DNA of 64,000 bases from Microbacterium salsuginis (GTDB taxonomy: Bacteria; Actinomycetota; Actinomycetes; Actinomycetales; Microbacteriaceae): positions 1 through 64,000 of the forward strand of contig NZ_JABACI010000003.1 of the NCBI RefSeq assembly GCF_012524205.1, in the 5' to 3' direction. The notes beneath the pieces are model-generated. The model had not been told where the DNA came from, did no database searches, and worked only from the letters and a program-made list of their open reading frames with translations. Positions 24,750-33,600 of this stretch are shown here, one piece after another. A program made the position numbers and the translations under genes. Numbering within the stretch: the first letter of the stretch is position 1; every line of letters begins with the position of its first letter.

Positions 24750-25446
24750 CGGTCACCCCCCGCACGCTCATGCGACCGGCCAGCACCTGCACGGCGCCCA
24801 GGCCGAGCAGGCCGAGCGCCAGCAGCAGCGGGCCGAGCGCGTCGGCGCCGGTGGGCGGGAGCTCGGCTGCGGGAGAGTCGCCGGATGCTGCGAACCCGAA
24901 GCCCACCTCACCCTCGAGGCCTTCCAGCCCTGAGTCGGCCGCTTCGGCCGGCGTCGAGATGGTCACGAGGAAGTACCGGGACTGGTCGACGAGCAGCGGG
25001 TCCAGCTGCCACTGGTCGCCCGTGGTGGGTGAGGCGACCTCGGCGACGCGCGTGGTGGGCAGCAGCAGCTCGGCAGGTCCGGCGCACGTCGGTTCGGCCG
25101 TGAGTCCGGTGAAGGACTGGTCGCATTGCGAGATCGCGATGCGCAGACCCATCGGATCGTCGACGAGAGCGCCGGCCGCACGAAGCGTGAGCGAGAACTC
25201 CCGCGAACTCGACCCGTCCAGGGTCGCTCGGATCTGCCAGTGGTACGCCTCGCCGGGGACGATCGGATCGATCAGTTGCGGGGTGTCTCCCCACGCGAGG
25301 CGCAGCTGTCCTGGCATCCCGTTCTCGGCGATCGCGGTGAAAGCCGCCGCGGCGTGCGCACCCGAGACAGCCATGCCAGCGGCGAGGAGCGCCGCGCCCA
25401 GCAGGCGCAGCGGTCGCCACCACCACGACACCCCGGATGCCGCCAT
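24742..25446 (-). CDS. LPPTG-type sortase-anchored surface protein
   Basis: The 234-residue precursor has a signal peptide (about 1-35, GAHAAAAF at its end), an extracellular beta-rich region, and a C-terminal sorting signal: LPPTG at 196-200, a hydrophobic helix and a basic tail (GRMSVRG). It should be covalently attached to peptidoglycan by a sortase. No sortase gene lies in this window. The ATG at 25446 overlaps the peptidase stop (TGATG) and follows GGGAGAT. It belongs to the four-gene SipW cassette and may provide the wall anchor for a TasA-like assembly; that role is inferred. Confidence 0.8.
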   Translation of the reverse strand: MAASGVSWWWRPLRLLGAALLAAGMAVSGAHAAAAFTAIAENGMPGQLRLAWGDTPQLIDPIVPGEAYHWQIRATLDGSSSREFSLTLRAAGALVDDPMGLRIAISQCDQSFTGLTAEPTCAGPAELLLPTTRVAEVASPTTGDQWQLDPLLVDQSRYFLVTISTPAEAADSGLEGLEGEVGFGFAASGDSPAAELPPTGADALGPLLLALGLLGLGAVQVLAGRMSVRGVTDA

Positions 25447-26012
25447 CACATCTCCCGTTCCCGTGCCGGCCACAAGCCCCACGCGATGACGCCGGCAAGC
25501 ACGAGCGTCATCGCTCCGAGTGCGACCGGCGTCTGCAGGGCGACGAGCGCCGCTCCTGCACCCGGCATTCCGAACAGCACCCGATCGGTCTCGGAGACGA
25601 CGTAGGGCTGCTGGTCAGGCGTCTCGTTGTCGTCGCCCTGCAGCACGACGCTGCGCTGATCCGCTTCGCCGGCCACAGGATCGATCGCGATGATCCGGTG
25701 GGTCACTGGCAGCGCGTCACCGGAACGCTGCACCGTGATGACGTCGCCGATCTGCAGCTCGTCCGCCGAGACGGGCGCGCTGACGGCGGCCGCGCCCTGC
25801 GGCAGGGCCGGCGCCATCGATCCCGTGCGGAACACGATGACCGACAGGCCGAGCAGCTGCGAGGCCACGAACCAGATCACCGCCACGAACCCGATGACGC
25901 CGACGACCCAGAGGCCGATGTCCTTGGCCCGCTCCCCCGTCGAAGGGCGTGATCCATCGGCGGGGGCAGCGGCGGCGTGACGAGCGCGCGGCCGGAGGCC
26001 GGCGGTCGTCAT
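25446..26012 (-). CDS. Signal peptidase I, SipW (ER/archaeal) type
   Basis: This 188-residue membrane peptidase has two hydrophobic segments (about 33-56 and 146-178). The catalytic serine is S65 in RTGSMAPAL. The position of the usual bacterial lysine is taken by H105 in VTHRII, and the acidic residue lies in LQGDDNE (D127/D128). The Ser-His-Asp arrangement defines the SipW-like S26B group, dedicated to processing TasA-type substrates. It overlaps both neighbours by one base (TGATG), which indicates tight coupling. Its probable substrates are the TasA-like protein upstream and the choice-of-anchor G-like protein downstream. Confidence 0.9.
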   Translation of the reverse strand: MTTAGLRPRARHAAAAPADGSRPSTGERAKDIGLWVVGVIGFVAVIWFVASQLLGLSVIVFRTGSMAPALPQGAAAVSAPVSADELQIGDVITVQRSGDALPVTHRIIAIDPVAGEADQRSVVLQGDDNETPDQQPYVVSETDRVLFGMPGAGAALVALQTPVALGAMTLVLAGVIAWGLWPAREREM

Positions 26013-26728
26013 CAGACCGACGTCGAGAGGAACTGCCAGGCGGGTGCGACCGTGCGGCCCTGGAGCGTCTGCGTCAGGGCGTTGTCGGGCAGCGAGATCT
26101 CGAAGCAGTAGTAGTGCACGTCATCCCCTCCGCCCGAGATCGGCTGGTCGGGTGCGCCGGCGCTGCCCACGCCGCCCGCGGCGACGATCGGGATGACGCC
26201 GGCCGCGTCGAAGAACGCCTGGTCGCACGTCGGCGCCGCGTCCGCGGCCGCCTGGATCTCGAGCGCGACGCGCACCTGCAGGCTCGTCCACAGGGTGCCG
26301 GCGGGGTCGTCGATCACCACGCCGGTCGCCGGCAGCGCACCGAGCAGATCGACCGTGCCCGCGATCGAGGCATCCGACGTCTTCAGCGCGACAGGCGCGT
26401 AGAAGGTCTCGCCCGGAGTGAGGGCGAGGATGTCGTCGCCCGCCGTGAGCGGAGAGAACACGAGTTCGCCACCGGGGTTGTCGGGCTCTTCGACCCAGCC
26501 GGTCGTGCCTTCGCCGTTGGTCGGACTGAGCGTGTTCTGCAGCACGACGAACTCGCTCGTCCCGATGCCGGGTCCCCCGTCGGCGCCGCCCCAGACCCAT
26601 TCCGAGTCGGTCCAGCTGGCGAGGGTCATGGTGCCGCCGACGCCGAGGACGAGGCCCCCGGCGAGGACGGCGAGGATGCGCCGACGGCGCAGGCTCTTGC
26701 TGACTGATGTCGTGCGGTTGAGTGCCAC
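26012..26728 (-). CDS. TasA-like SipW-dependent exported protein
   Basis: The 238-residue protein starts at the GTG at 26728 because it alone has a strong AAAGGAG site at correct distance. The N terminus is basic (SLRRRR), followed by a hydrophobic segment and TLASWTDSEWVWGG. This long signal with the W-T-D-S-E-W end is the alternate export signal of SipW-processed proteins. The remainder resembles CalY/TasA-type beta proteins, which assemble into fibres in Bacillus. Fibre formation here is inferred. It is the first gene of the cassette and probably carries the promoter upstream; the gap to glmM (26729-27213) is otherwise filled by intergenic repeats. Confidence 0.78.
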   Translation of the reverse strand: MALNRTTSVSKSLRRRRILAVLAGGLVLGVGGTMTLASWTDSEWVWGGADGGPGIGTSEFVVLQNTLSPTNGEGTTGWVEEPDNPGGELVFSPLTAGDDILALTPGETFYAPVALKTSDASIAGTVDLLGALPATGVVIDDPAGTLWTSLQVRVALEIQAAADAAPTCDQAFFDAAGVIPIVAAGGVGSAGAPDQPISGGGDDVHYYCFEISLPDNALTQTLQGRTVAPAWQFLSTSV

Positions 26729-27009
26729 GGGGAAACTCCTTTTCGCGTGCGGAATCGGCACGCGAAGATTCCCCTGTCCGGCGCGAGGTGCCGGGCTGGC
26801 GCTCCCCGACGAGTGCCGCTGCGAGGAATGTATAGCGCCGCGAACCGCCCATCTACCGGGGGTTTATCGCCCACCTCGCCCATTGAGGGTTTGCTGAGGA
26901 AGCTGTCCGGTCGCCTCGCGTGACGGCGCCCAGACCCGCGCTCTGGATCCACGGGACCTGTCCGGTTCACGCCTGCGGCGGAAATGAGCGGAACCTGAGC
27001 CGCACCTCG

Positions 27010-27205
27010 TTCCTTGAGCGAGGGCACCCCGTTCGTTGAGCGAGCACCCACCCCGGTCGTTGAGCGAGCGAAGCGAGACGAAACGCCCCGAACCACCCGT
27101 CCACACCTGGTTCAGGGCGTTTCGTCTCGTCGCTGCGCTCCTCGCTCAACGACCGATCCGGGTTCAGCGCGTTTCGTCCCGTCGCTGCGCTCCTCGCTCA
27201 ACGAC
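27010..27205. repeat. Cluster of five GAGCGAG-type repeat copies
   Basis: Two partial forward copies (27010-27023, 27031-27045), one full forward copy (27056-27093) and two full reverse copies (27115-27154 and 27167-27205) lie in a 200-base stretch. The full forward and first reverse copies are head-to-head and can form a long hairpin. The last copy ends 8 bases from the glmM stop codon, so the cluster may act as its transcription terminator. The remainder of the 485-base gap shows no gene. Confidence 0.85.
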
Positions 27206-27213
27206 CGGTCCGG

Positions 27214-28569
27214 CTACAGCGCGAGGCGCTCCCGGACCACGTCGGCCAGTGCCTCCGCGTGGCGCGATGCCTCGTCCTCGGACGCGGCCTCGACCATGAC
27301 GCGCACCATCTCCTCGGTGCCCGACGGGCGCAGCAGCACGCGGCCCGACAGACCGAGGTCGGCGGAGGCGCGGGCGACGGCATCCTGAACGATCTCGTCA
27401 CCGACACGCGTGCGGTCGACGCCGCGCACGTTGATGAGCACCTGCGGGTAAACGGTCATGATCGACGCCAGCTCAGCGAGCGTCTTACCGGTGCGGGCCA
27501 TCTCGGCCACGAGGTGCAGCCCGGTCAGCACGCCGTCGCCGGTCGTGGCGAACTCGCTCATGATGACGTGGCCGGACTGCTCGCCGCCGAGCGAGAAGCC
27601 GCCCTCGGTCATGCGCTCGAGCACGTAGCGGTCGCCGACCGCGGTGGTCTCGACGTGGATGCCGTGGGCCGACATGGCTCGGTGCAGCCCGAGGTTGCTC
27701 ATCACGGTAGCGACGAGGGTGTCGTCGGCGAGCGCGCCGCGCTCCTTCATGGCCACCGCGAGGATCGCCATGATCTGGTCGCCGTCGACCACGCGGCCGG
27801 CGGCGTCGACGGCGAGGCAGCGATCGGCGTCGCCGTCGTGCGCGATGCCGACGTCGGCCCCGACCTCGACGACCTTCTTCGACAGCACGTCGAGGTGGGT
27901 CGAGCCGACACCGTCGTTGATGTTGACGCCGTCAGGGTCGGCGCCGATGACGGTGACGCGGGCGCCGGCGTCGCGGAAGGTCTCAGGAGAGACTCCGGAT
28001 GCCGCGCCGTGTGCGCAGTCGAGGACCACGTGCAGACCGTCGATGCGGTGCGGCAGCGATCCGAGCAGGTGCACGACGTAGCGGTCCTCGGCGTCGGCGA
28101 AGCGGCGGATGCGTCCGACGTCGGCGCCGGTCGGCTGCAGCTTCGGCAGTTCGAGCGCCGCTTCGATGCGGGCTTCGACGATGTCGGGCAGCTTGACGCC
28201 CCCGCGTGCGAAGATCTTGATGCCGTTGTCGGGGGCGGGATTGTGGGATGCCGACACCATGACGCCGAAGTCGGCGTCGATGTCAGCGATCAGGTACGCC
28301 GCTGCGGGAGTGGGCAGCACGCCGGCGTCGAGCACGTCGACGCCCGATGAGGCGAGCCCGGCCTCGACTGCGGCGGAGAGGAACTCACCCGAGACGCGCG
28401 GGTCGCGCGCAACGACGGCCGTGGGACGACGGCCTTGAGCGCGACGCGCCTCGGCGGAACGGCCCTGGCCCAGGACGACGGCAGTCGCCTGGGCCAGGGT
28501 GAGCGCGAGATCGGCGGTGAGGGGGCCGTTGGCCAGCCCCCTCACCCCGTCCGTGCCAAAGAGCGGCAT
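27214..28569 (-). CDS. glmM: Phosphoglucosamine mutase
   Basis: This 451-residue enzyme interconverts glucosamine-6-phosphate and glucosamine-1-phosphate in the cytoplasm, feeding UDP-GlcNAc and peptidoglycan synthesis. Motifs: [11 protein letters not shown] at the N terminus, the phosphorylated serine S108 in SASHNP, the metal site HDGDADRC, the sugar loop GGEQSGH and the phosphate-binding [12 protein letters not shown] near the C terminus. Length and motif order are those of GlmM. The ATG at 28569 lacks a clear Shine-Dalgarno site. It follows rpsI by 16 bases, the common rplM-rpsI-glmM arrangement of actinobacteria. Confidence 0.97.
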   Translation of the reverse strand: MPLFGTDGVRGLANGPLTADLALTLAQATAVVLGQGRSAEARRAQGRRPTAVVARDPRVSGEFLSAAVEAGLASSGVDVLDAGVLPTPAAAYLIADIDADFGVMVSASHNPAPDNGIKIFARGGVKLPDIVEARIEAALELPKLQPTGADVGRIRRFADAEDRYVVHLLGSLPHRIDGLHVVLDCAHGAASGVSPETFRDAGARVTVIGADPDGVNINDGVGSTHLDVLSKKVVEVGADVGIAHDGDADRCLAVDAAGRVVDGDQIMAILAVAMKERGALADDTLVATVMSNLGLHRAMSAHGIHVETTAVGDRYVLERMTEGGFSLGGEQSGHVIMSEFATTGDGVLTGLHLVAEMARTGKTLAELASIMTVYPQVLINVRGVDRTRVGDEIVQDAVARASADLGLSGRVLLRPSGTEEMVRVMVEAASEDEASRHAEALADVVRERLAL

Positions 28570-28585
28570 ACGGAGCGAGATCCGA

Positions 28586-29068
28586 TCAGCGCTTCGAGTA
28601 CTGCGGAGCCTTGCGGGCCTTCTTGAGACCAGCCTTCTTGCGCTCGATGACGCGCGCGTCGCGCGAGAGGAAGCCGGCCTTCTTGAGGGTCGGGCGGTTG
28701 TTCTCTTCGTCGATCTGGTTGAGCGCACGGGCGATGCCGAGGCGCAGCGCGCCGGCCTGGCCCGAGGGGCCGCCGCCCGAGATGCGCACGATGACGTCGT
28801 AGGCGCCGGTGAGGTTGAGCACCGTGAACGGGTCGGTGATCAGCTGCTGGTGCAGCTTGTTCGGGAAGTAGTCCTCGAACTCACGGCCGTTGACGGTGAT
28901 GGTGCCCGAGCCGGGGATCAGTCGCACGCGGGCGATGGCCTGCTTGCGGCGTCCGACGGCTGCGCCGGGAACCGAGAGCACGGGGCGCTCGGCGGCAACG
29001 GCTGCGGTCTCGTCGACCGGGGTCTCGGTCGAGTAGTTGGATTCGGTGGTTTCTTCGATCTTCGCCAC
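28586..29068 (-). CDS. rpsI: 30S ribosomal protein S9
   Basis: The 160-residue protein carries the complete S9 domain, beginning [16 protein letters not shown] and ending with the typical [12 protein letters not shown] tail that reaches the decoding centre. The extra acidic N terminus of about 35 residues ([13 protein letters not shown]) is usual in Microbacteriaceae. I chose the GTG at 29068, with AAGGA upstream. It lies 25 bases after rplM in one transcription unit. Confidence 0.97.
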   Translation of the reverse strand: MAKIEETTESNYSTETPVDETAAVAAERPVLSVPGAAVGRRKQAIARVRLIPGSGTITVNGREFEDYFPNKLHQQLITDPFTVLNLTGAYDVIVRISGGGPSGQAGALRLGIARALNQIDEENNRPTLKKAGFLSRDARVIERKKAGLKKARKAPQYSKR

Positions 29069-29093
29069 GAGTGTGTCCTTGTCTCTACGGCGC

Positions 29094-29540
29094 TTACTGG
29101 GCGACCTGGTCGAAAACGTACGTCTTGGGCTGCTGCGCGGCGTGCGGGTGCTCGGCACCGGCGTACACCTTGAGCTTCGACAGCTGGTTGCGGCCGAGGG
29201 TGTTCTTGGGGAGCATGCCGCGGACGGCCTTCTCGACGGCGCGGACGGGGTTCTTCTCGAGGAGCTCCGAGTAGGTGACCGACTTGAGGCCGCCCGGGTA
29301 GCCCGAGTGGCGGTAGGCCTTCTTCTGCTCGAGCTTCTGACCGGTCAGGGCGACCTTGCCGGCGTTGATGATGATGACGAAGTCGCCGGTGTCGATGTGG
29401 TTCGCGAAGGTGGGCTTGTGCTTGCCGCGAAGGAGCGTGGCGGCGTGCGAGGCCAGGCGGCCCAGGACGACGTCGGTCGCGTCGATGACCAGCCACTCGC
29501 GCTGGGTTTCGCCAGCCTTGGGGGTGTAGGTGCGCGTCAC
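29094..29540 (-). CDS. rplM: 50S ribosomal protein L13
   Basis: This 148-residue protein is full-length L13. Visible family motifs are [38 protein letters not shown] and [11 protein letters not shown]. The GTG at 29540 gives the normal N terminus ([10 protein letters not shown]); upstream codons encode no L13-like sequence. It is the first gene of the rplM-rpsI-glmM unit. An imperfect hairpin lies in its 5' leader. Confidence 0.97.
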   Translation of the reverse strand: MTRTYTPKAGETQREWLVIDATDVVLGRLASHAATLLRGKHKPTFANHIDTGDFVIIINAGKVALTGQKLEQKKAYRHSGYPGGLKSVTYSELLEKNPVRAVEKAVRGMLPKNTLGRNQLSKLKVYAGAEHPHAAQQPKTYVFDQVAQ

Positions 29541-29596
29541 AGTAGTGCTGCTTTCTTGATTCGAACGGAGAGGCTCGTGAATCCCGCTCCGGGGTG

Positions 29597-29622
29597 GTTT
29601 CCTGGTCGATGACCGGGGAAAC
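29597..29622 (-). promoter_or_regulatory. Imperfect hairpin in the rplM leader
   Basis: GTTTCC and TGGTC on one side (29597-29607) pair with GACC and GGAAAC on the other (29611-29622), with a small bulge. It lies 57-82 bases upstream of the rplM start codon. Ribosomal-protein leaders often carry autogenous control elements, but this structure does not match a family I can name. Confidence 0.35.
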
Positions 29623-29783
29623 ACGCCAGTGGAGGGCTCACGTTCGTGGTGTCGGGTCAGCTGAGCCGCACACCAAACGTCGAGTCTACGGCATCCGGAT
29701 GGCTCGGCCAAACCGCCCTTCACGTGCCGTCCCCACCGCCGTAGCCTGTGGGTCCCATCCGACTTCGAGGAACGGTGATCGAC

Positions 29784-30536
29784 ATGGCGCTCAACCCGGC
29801 GATCAAGACTCGGCAGAGCCCCCTGAGCCCCGCCGGCGAGGGCAAGGGCTTCGGGCTGGCGGTTCTCGAGCAGGGCGCGAGGCTCCTGCAGGAGACCACG
29901 CCGCTGCACGGTTTCGACGTCTACGTGGTCGGCTTCCATCCCGCGAAGGAGGATCCCGCCATGCAGATGGAAGCTCACCATTACTGCCGCGTGGTCAACG
30001 ACGACTTCCTGCAGTGCACGATCTTCGACGGCAACGCGCGGGATGCCAACCTCGTCGGCATCGAGTACATCGTCTCGGAGAGGCTCTTCGCGACGCTCCC
30101 GGAGGACGAACGCGACTCCTGGCATCCGCACAACTTCGAGGTGCTCTCAGGTCAGCTCGTCGCCCCGGGGCTTCCTGCGGCCGCAGAGCACGCGTTCATG
30201 AAGCGGTTGATGAACAGCTATGGCAAGACCTGGCACACCTGGCACACCGGAAGGCACGACACCGGCGGCGGTCACGAGTTGCCGGTGGGCGACGCGATGC
30301 TCATGTGGTCGTTCAATCGCGAGGGCGAGTGCGATCCAGCCCTCGCAGCGGATCGCGAAGTGGCGATGGACCTCGATACCGCGAAGACGCGCGAGCAGCG
30401 GCAGGACCTCGTCGAACTCGCACACCCGCAACGTGGCGTGGACACCCTGAAGGACCGCTTCACGGGCACGACGTCCGTGCCCGGGGTCGTGGACGCCCAC
30501 GGCGGGCCGGCCCCGCACGGCGATACCGGCTCCTGA
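29784..30536 (+). CDS. OBAP (DUF1264) family protein
   Basis: The 250-residue protein has the OBAP/DUF1264 pattern: [11 protein letters not shown], the [14 protein letters not shown] block, [11 protein letters not shown] and [17 protein letters not shown], then a second half with [11 protein letters not shown]. It has no signal peptide or membrane segment. The family is named from plant oil-body proteins; bacterial members have no established function. I chose the ATG at 29784; a GTG at 29775 with GAGGA very close is an alternative. It is transcribed divergently from rplM and ends in a strong terminator shared with the convergent surface-protein gene. Confidence 0.82.
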   Translation: MALNPAIKTRQSPLSPAGEGKGFGLAVLEQGARLLQETTPLHGFDVYVVGFHPAKEDPAMQMEAHHYCRVVNDDFLQCTIFDGNARDANLVGIEYIVSERLFATLPEDERDSWHPHNFEVLSGQLVAPGLPAAAEHAFMKRLMNSYGKTWHTWHTGRHDTGGGHELPVGDAMLMWSFNREGECDPALAADREVAMDLDTAKTREQRQDLVELAHPQRGVDTLKDRFTGTTSVPGVVDAHGGPAPHGDTGS

Positions 30537-30579
30537 GAGAGGGTGCGTGCGAGCGGGCCTGCGCGCTGACCGGATACAG

Positions 30580-30611
30580 GAGAGCCCGGGCCGTCGGGGG
30601 CCCGGGCTCTC
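30580..30611. terminator. Bidirectional terminator
   Basis: GAGAGCCCGGGCC (30580-30592) and GGCCCGGGCTCTC (30599-30611) form a perfect 13-bp stem with a 6-base loop. It lies exactly between two convergent genes, 44 bases after the OBAP stop and 11 bases after the stop of the giant surface-protein gene, so it probably serves both. Confidence 0.88.
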
Positions 30612-30621
30612 GCTGTGCTCC

Positions 30622-33600
30622 TCAGACGCTGCGCCGGCGACGAGTGCTGAGGACCCCCAGAGCCCCCAGAACAAGGAGGAGCATCGCGACCAGTAGCCAC
30701 GCGCCGGCCGAGAGCGCCGCGCCGGTGGCGGCGAGCGGGCCTGGAGCCCACGCGTGGAACGGATCGGAGTCGGTCAGCCGTACGGGTGCGCCGTCGGCAT
30801 CGGTGACGACGACGGGGGTGCCGTCCTCGCCGAGCTGCGGCTCACCCGTCGGCACGCCGGCCTCGTCGACCGCCGGGATGACCGGGGTGACCTCGACGGT
30901 GACGGTGTCGGCGTGACGCTGGTCGTCGGCGAGGGTCAGCGTGCCCTCGGCGAAGAACGAGGCTCCCGGGGGGATGAGCCCGTGCCATGTGCCGTTCGCG
31001 ACGAAGTCGTACGCCGCGGGCCCGCCGAACGCGCTGAGGTCGGCGGTCCACCTGCCGATGGCGGGGCCCTCCCCCGTGACGTCGGCGAGGTCGATCGCGG
31101 TGAGCCACGTGGAGCCCGTGTTCGTCACCACCCAGCGCACGGTGTTGGCGGCGCCGGCCTCGTACTTCACCGCGTGGCCGCGGTCGTTCGCGTCCTGCGC
31201 GGCGTCCACGAGCGGCTTCACGGGGGTGATCCAGTCGCCCTCGGCATCCTTCACCGCCGGGTCGGCCTTCTCACCGTCGTACTTGATCACCTGCACACCC
31301 GACGTGAACGCGTTGTAGTCGTCGGTGTCGGAGGCGGGGATTCCGGATGCCGCGCCACGCGCGTCGACGGTCGCCCGGTCCACGTGCGGCTCACCGCCGG
31401 CGAGCGTGAGTGTTGCCGTGCCGGTGATGACCTCGCCCGGCTGCCACACGGCGTCACCCGTGAAGGTGTCGTCCCACGCGGCCGACCAGACCGCGCCTTC
31501 GCGGACGGCGACGAGCTCGTCTCCGTTCGGAAGGGTCCACACCAGCGACTCGATCTGCGCGCCCGAGACGTTGTCGTCGAGCAGGACGACATCGGCGAGG
31601 TCTTCGTCACCGGTGTTCGTCACGCGCAGCACGATCGTGCGCGTCTCGCCGTTCTCGTACAGCTCGCCATCGGCCATGGTGTCGGCGTCGTGCGCGATCT
31701 CGGTGCCCTCGCCGTCGCCCTTCTCGATGTCGACGTACGGTCCGACGCCGGTCCAGGCGTGGAACGGGTCGTCGTCGTCCACGGTGAACGGCACGCGCTC
31801 CTCGGGGTTCTCGGGGTCGGGCACGGTGGCACGCACCGGCTCGGCGCCGTCGAGCAGCGGCTCGCCGTTCGGCGTCGTGCCGTCATCACCGACCGCGGGC
31901 ACCACGACGGTTCCCACGACGTCGACGGTGTCGGCGTGACGCGTCTCGGCCTCGAGCGTCAGCTGACCCTCGGCGAAGAACGACGCTCCGGGAGGCAGCA
32001 GCCCCTGCCACGGGCCGGACTCGGTGAACGAGTAGTCCGCGGGTCCGCCGAACGCCGACAGGTCGGCCGTCCAGTCGCCGGCGATCTGCGGGCCGGCGTC
32101 GGTGACGTCGGTCAGCGTGATGTCGGTCAGCCACGTGTCACCGGTGTTGGTGACGACCCAGCGCACCGGGTTGGTCACTCCCACCGGGTACTCGACGGCG
32201 TGGTCGATGTCGTTCGCGTCCTGCGCGGCATCCGTCAACGGCTTCTCGGGAATGACCCATCCGTTGTCGTCGGTCACGACGGGGTCCGGTCCCAGGCCGT
32301 CGTACTTGATGACCTGGATGTCGCCCGTGAACCCGTTGTAGTCGTTCTGGTCGCCGACGGGGATCCCGGATGCCTGGCCACGAGCCGTCACGGCGGCGCG
32401 GTCGACGTGCGGGGCCGAGCTCGCGCCCAGCGTCAGCGTCGCGAGACCGGTGATGGTCTCTTCCGGCTGCCACACGCCGGGCCACGACGCGGTCCACACG
32501 CCGGTGGCCTCGTCGAGCGCGGCCGCGAGCGTCGTGCCGTCGGGCAGCGTCCACCCCAGGCCCTGCACGGTGCCGCCCGAGATCGTGGCGTCGGTGAGCA
32601 CCACGTCGACGAGAGGCTCGTCGCCGGTGTTGGTCACCTCGATCACGACCGTGCGGGTCTCGCCCGGCTGGTACGCCTCGCCGTCGGCAAGGGTGTCGGC
32701 CTCGTGCACGATCTGCGCGCCGTCGTCTCCGGCCGTGCCGTCACCCTTCTGGATGTCGACGATCGGGCCGACGCCGGTCTCGGCGTGGAAGGGGTCGTCG
32801 TCGTCCACGGTGAAGGGCGAGCCGTCGTCGTTCGTGGCGGGCACGGGAGTGCCGCCATCGAGCGCGGGCTCGTCGGTCGGGATGCCGTCGCCGTCGGTCG
32901 CGGGCACCACCACGGTGCCGACGACGTCGACCCGGTCGGCGTGCTGCGTCTCGGCGGGCAGGGTCAGCGTGCCCTCAGCGAAGAACGAGGCGCCGGGAGC
33001 GAAGAGCCCCTGCCACGGGCCGTCCTCGGCGAACGAATAGTCCGCCGGCCCGCCGAGCGGGCTGAGGTCGGCCGTCCAGTCGTCGCCGATCGCGGGACCG
33101 GCGAGCGTCGTGTCGTCCAGGGTCAGGTTCGTCAGCCACGTGTCGCCGGTGTTGGTGACGACCCAGCGCACGGCGCGCTCGGTGTTCACCGGGTACGAGA
33201 CCGCGGTCTCGGGCGTGTTGGCGTCCTGTGCGGCATCGGCCAGCGGCTTGGCGGGCACGACGGGCTCGCCGTCCGTGTCGGTCACCTGCGGGTCGGCCTT
33301 CTCGCCGTCGTACTTGATGACCTGGATGCCGCCGGTGAAGGCGTTGTAGGGGTTCTCGTCCGCGACGGGCGTGCCCGACAGTGCGCCGACGGCGTCGACG
33401 GTGGCGAGGTTCTGGTGTGCACTGTTCCGAAGGGCACCGTCCCCCGCGTCGATCGTCAGTGTCGCGACACCCACGATGACATCCCCCGGCGCCCACGTGG
33501 CGGTGCCCGGCTCGAAGGTCGCCGCCCATGTCGCGGTCCACTCGCCGGTCGCCGCGTCGAGCGCGGCCGCGGCGGAGGAGCCGTCGGGGTAGGTGAAGAC

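Noticed and set aside
27010..27205. Cluster of regularly similar repeats considered as CRISPR
   Set aside because: Copies occur in both orientations with variable spacing and no unique spacers of constant length, and the same repeat is scattered across the window.
29541..29783. Known ribosomal-protein leader RNA upstream of rplM
   Set aside because: Only one imperfect hairpin is visible and it does not reproduce the multi-stem layout expected of described L13 leaders, so no family name is given.
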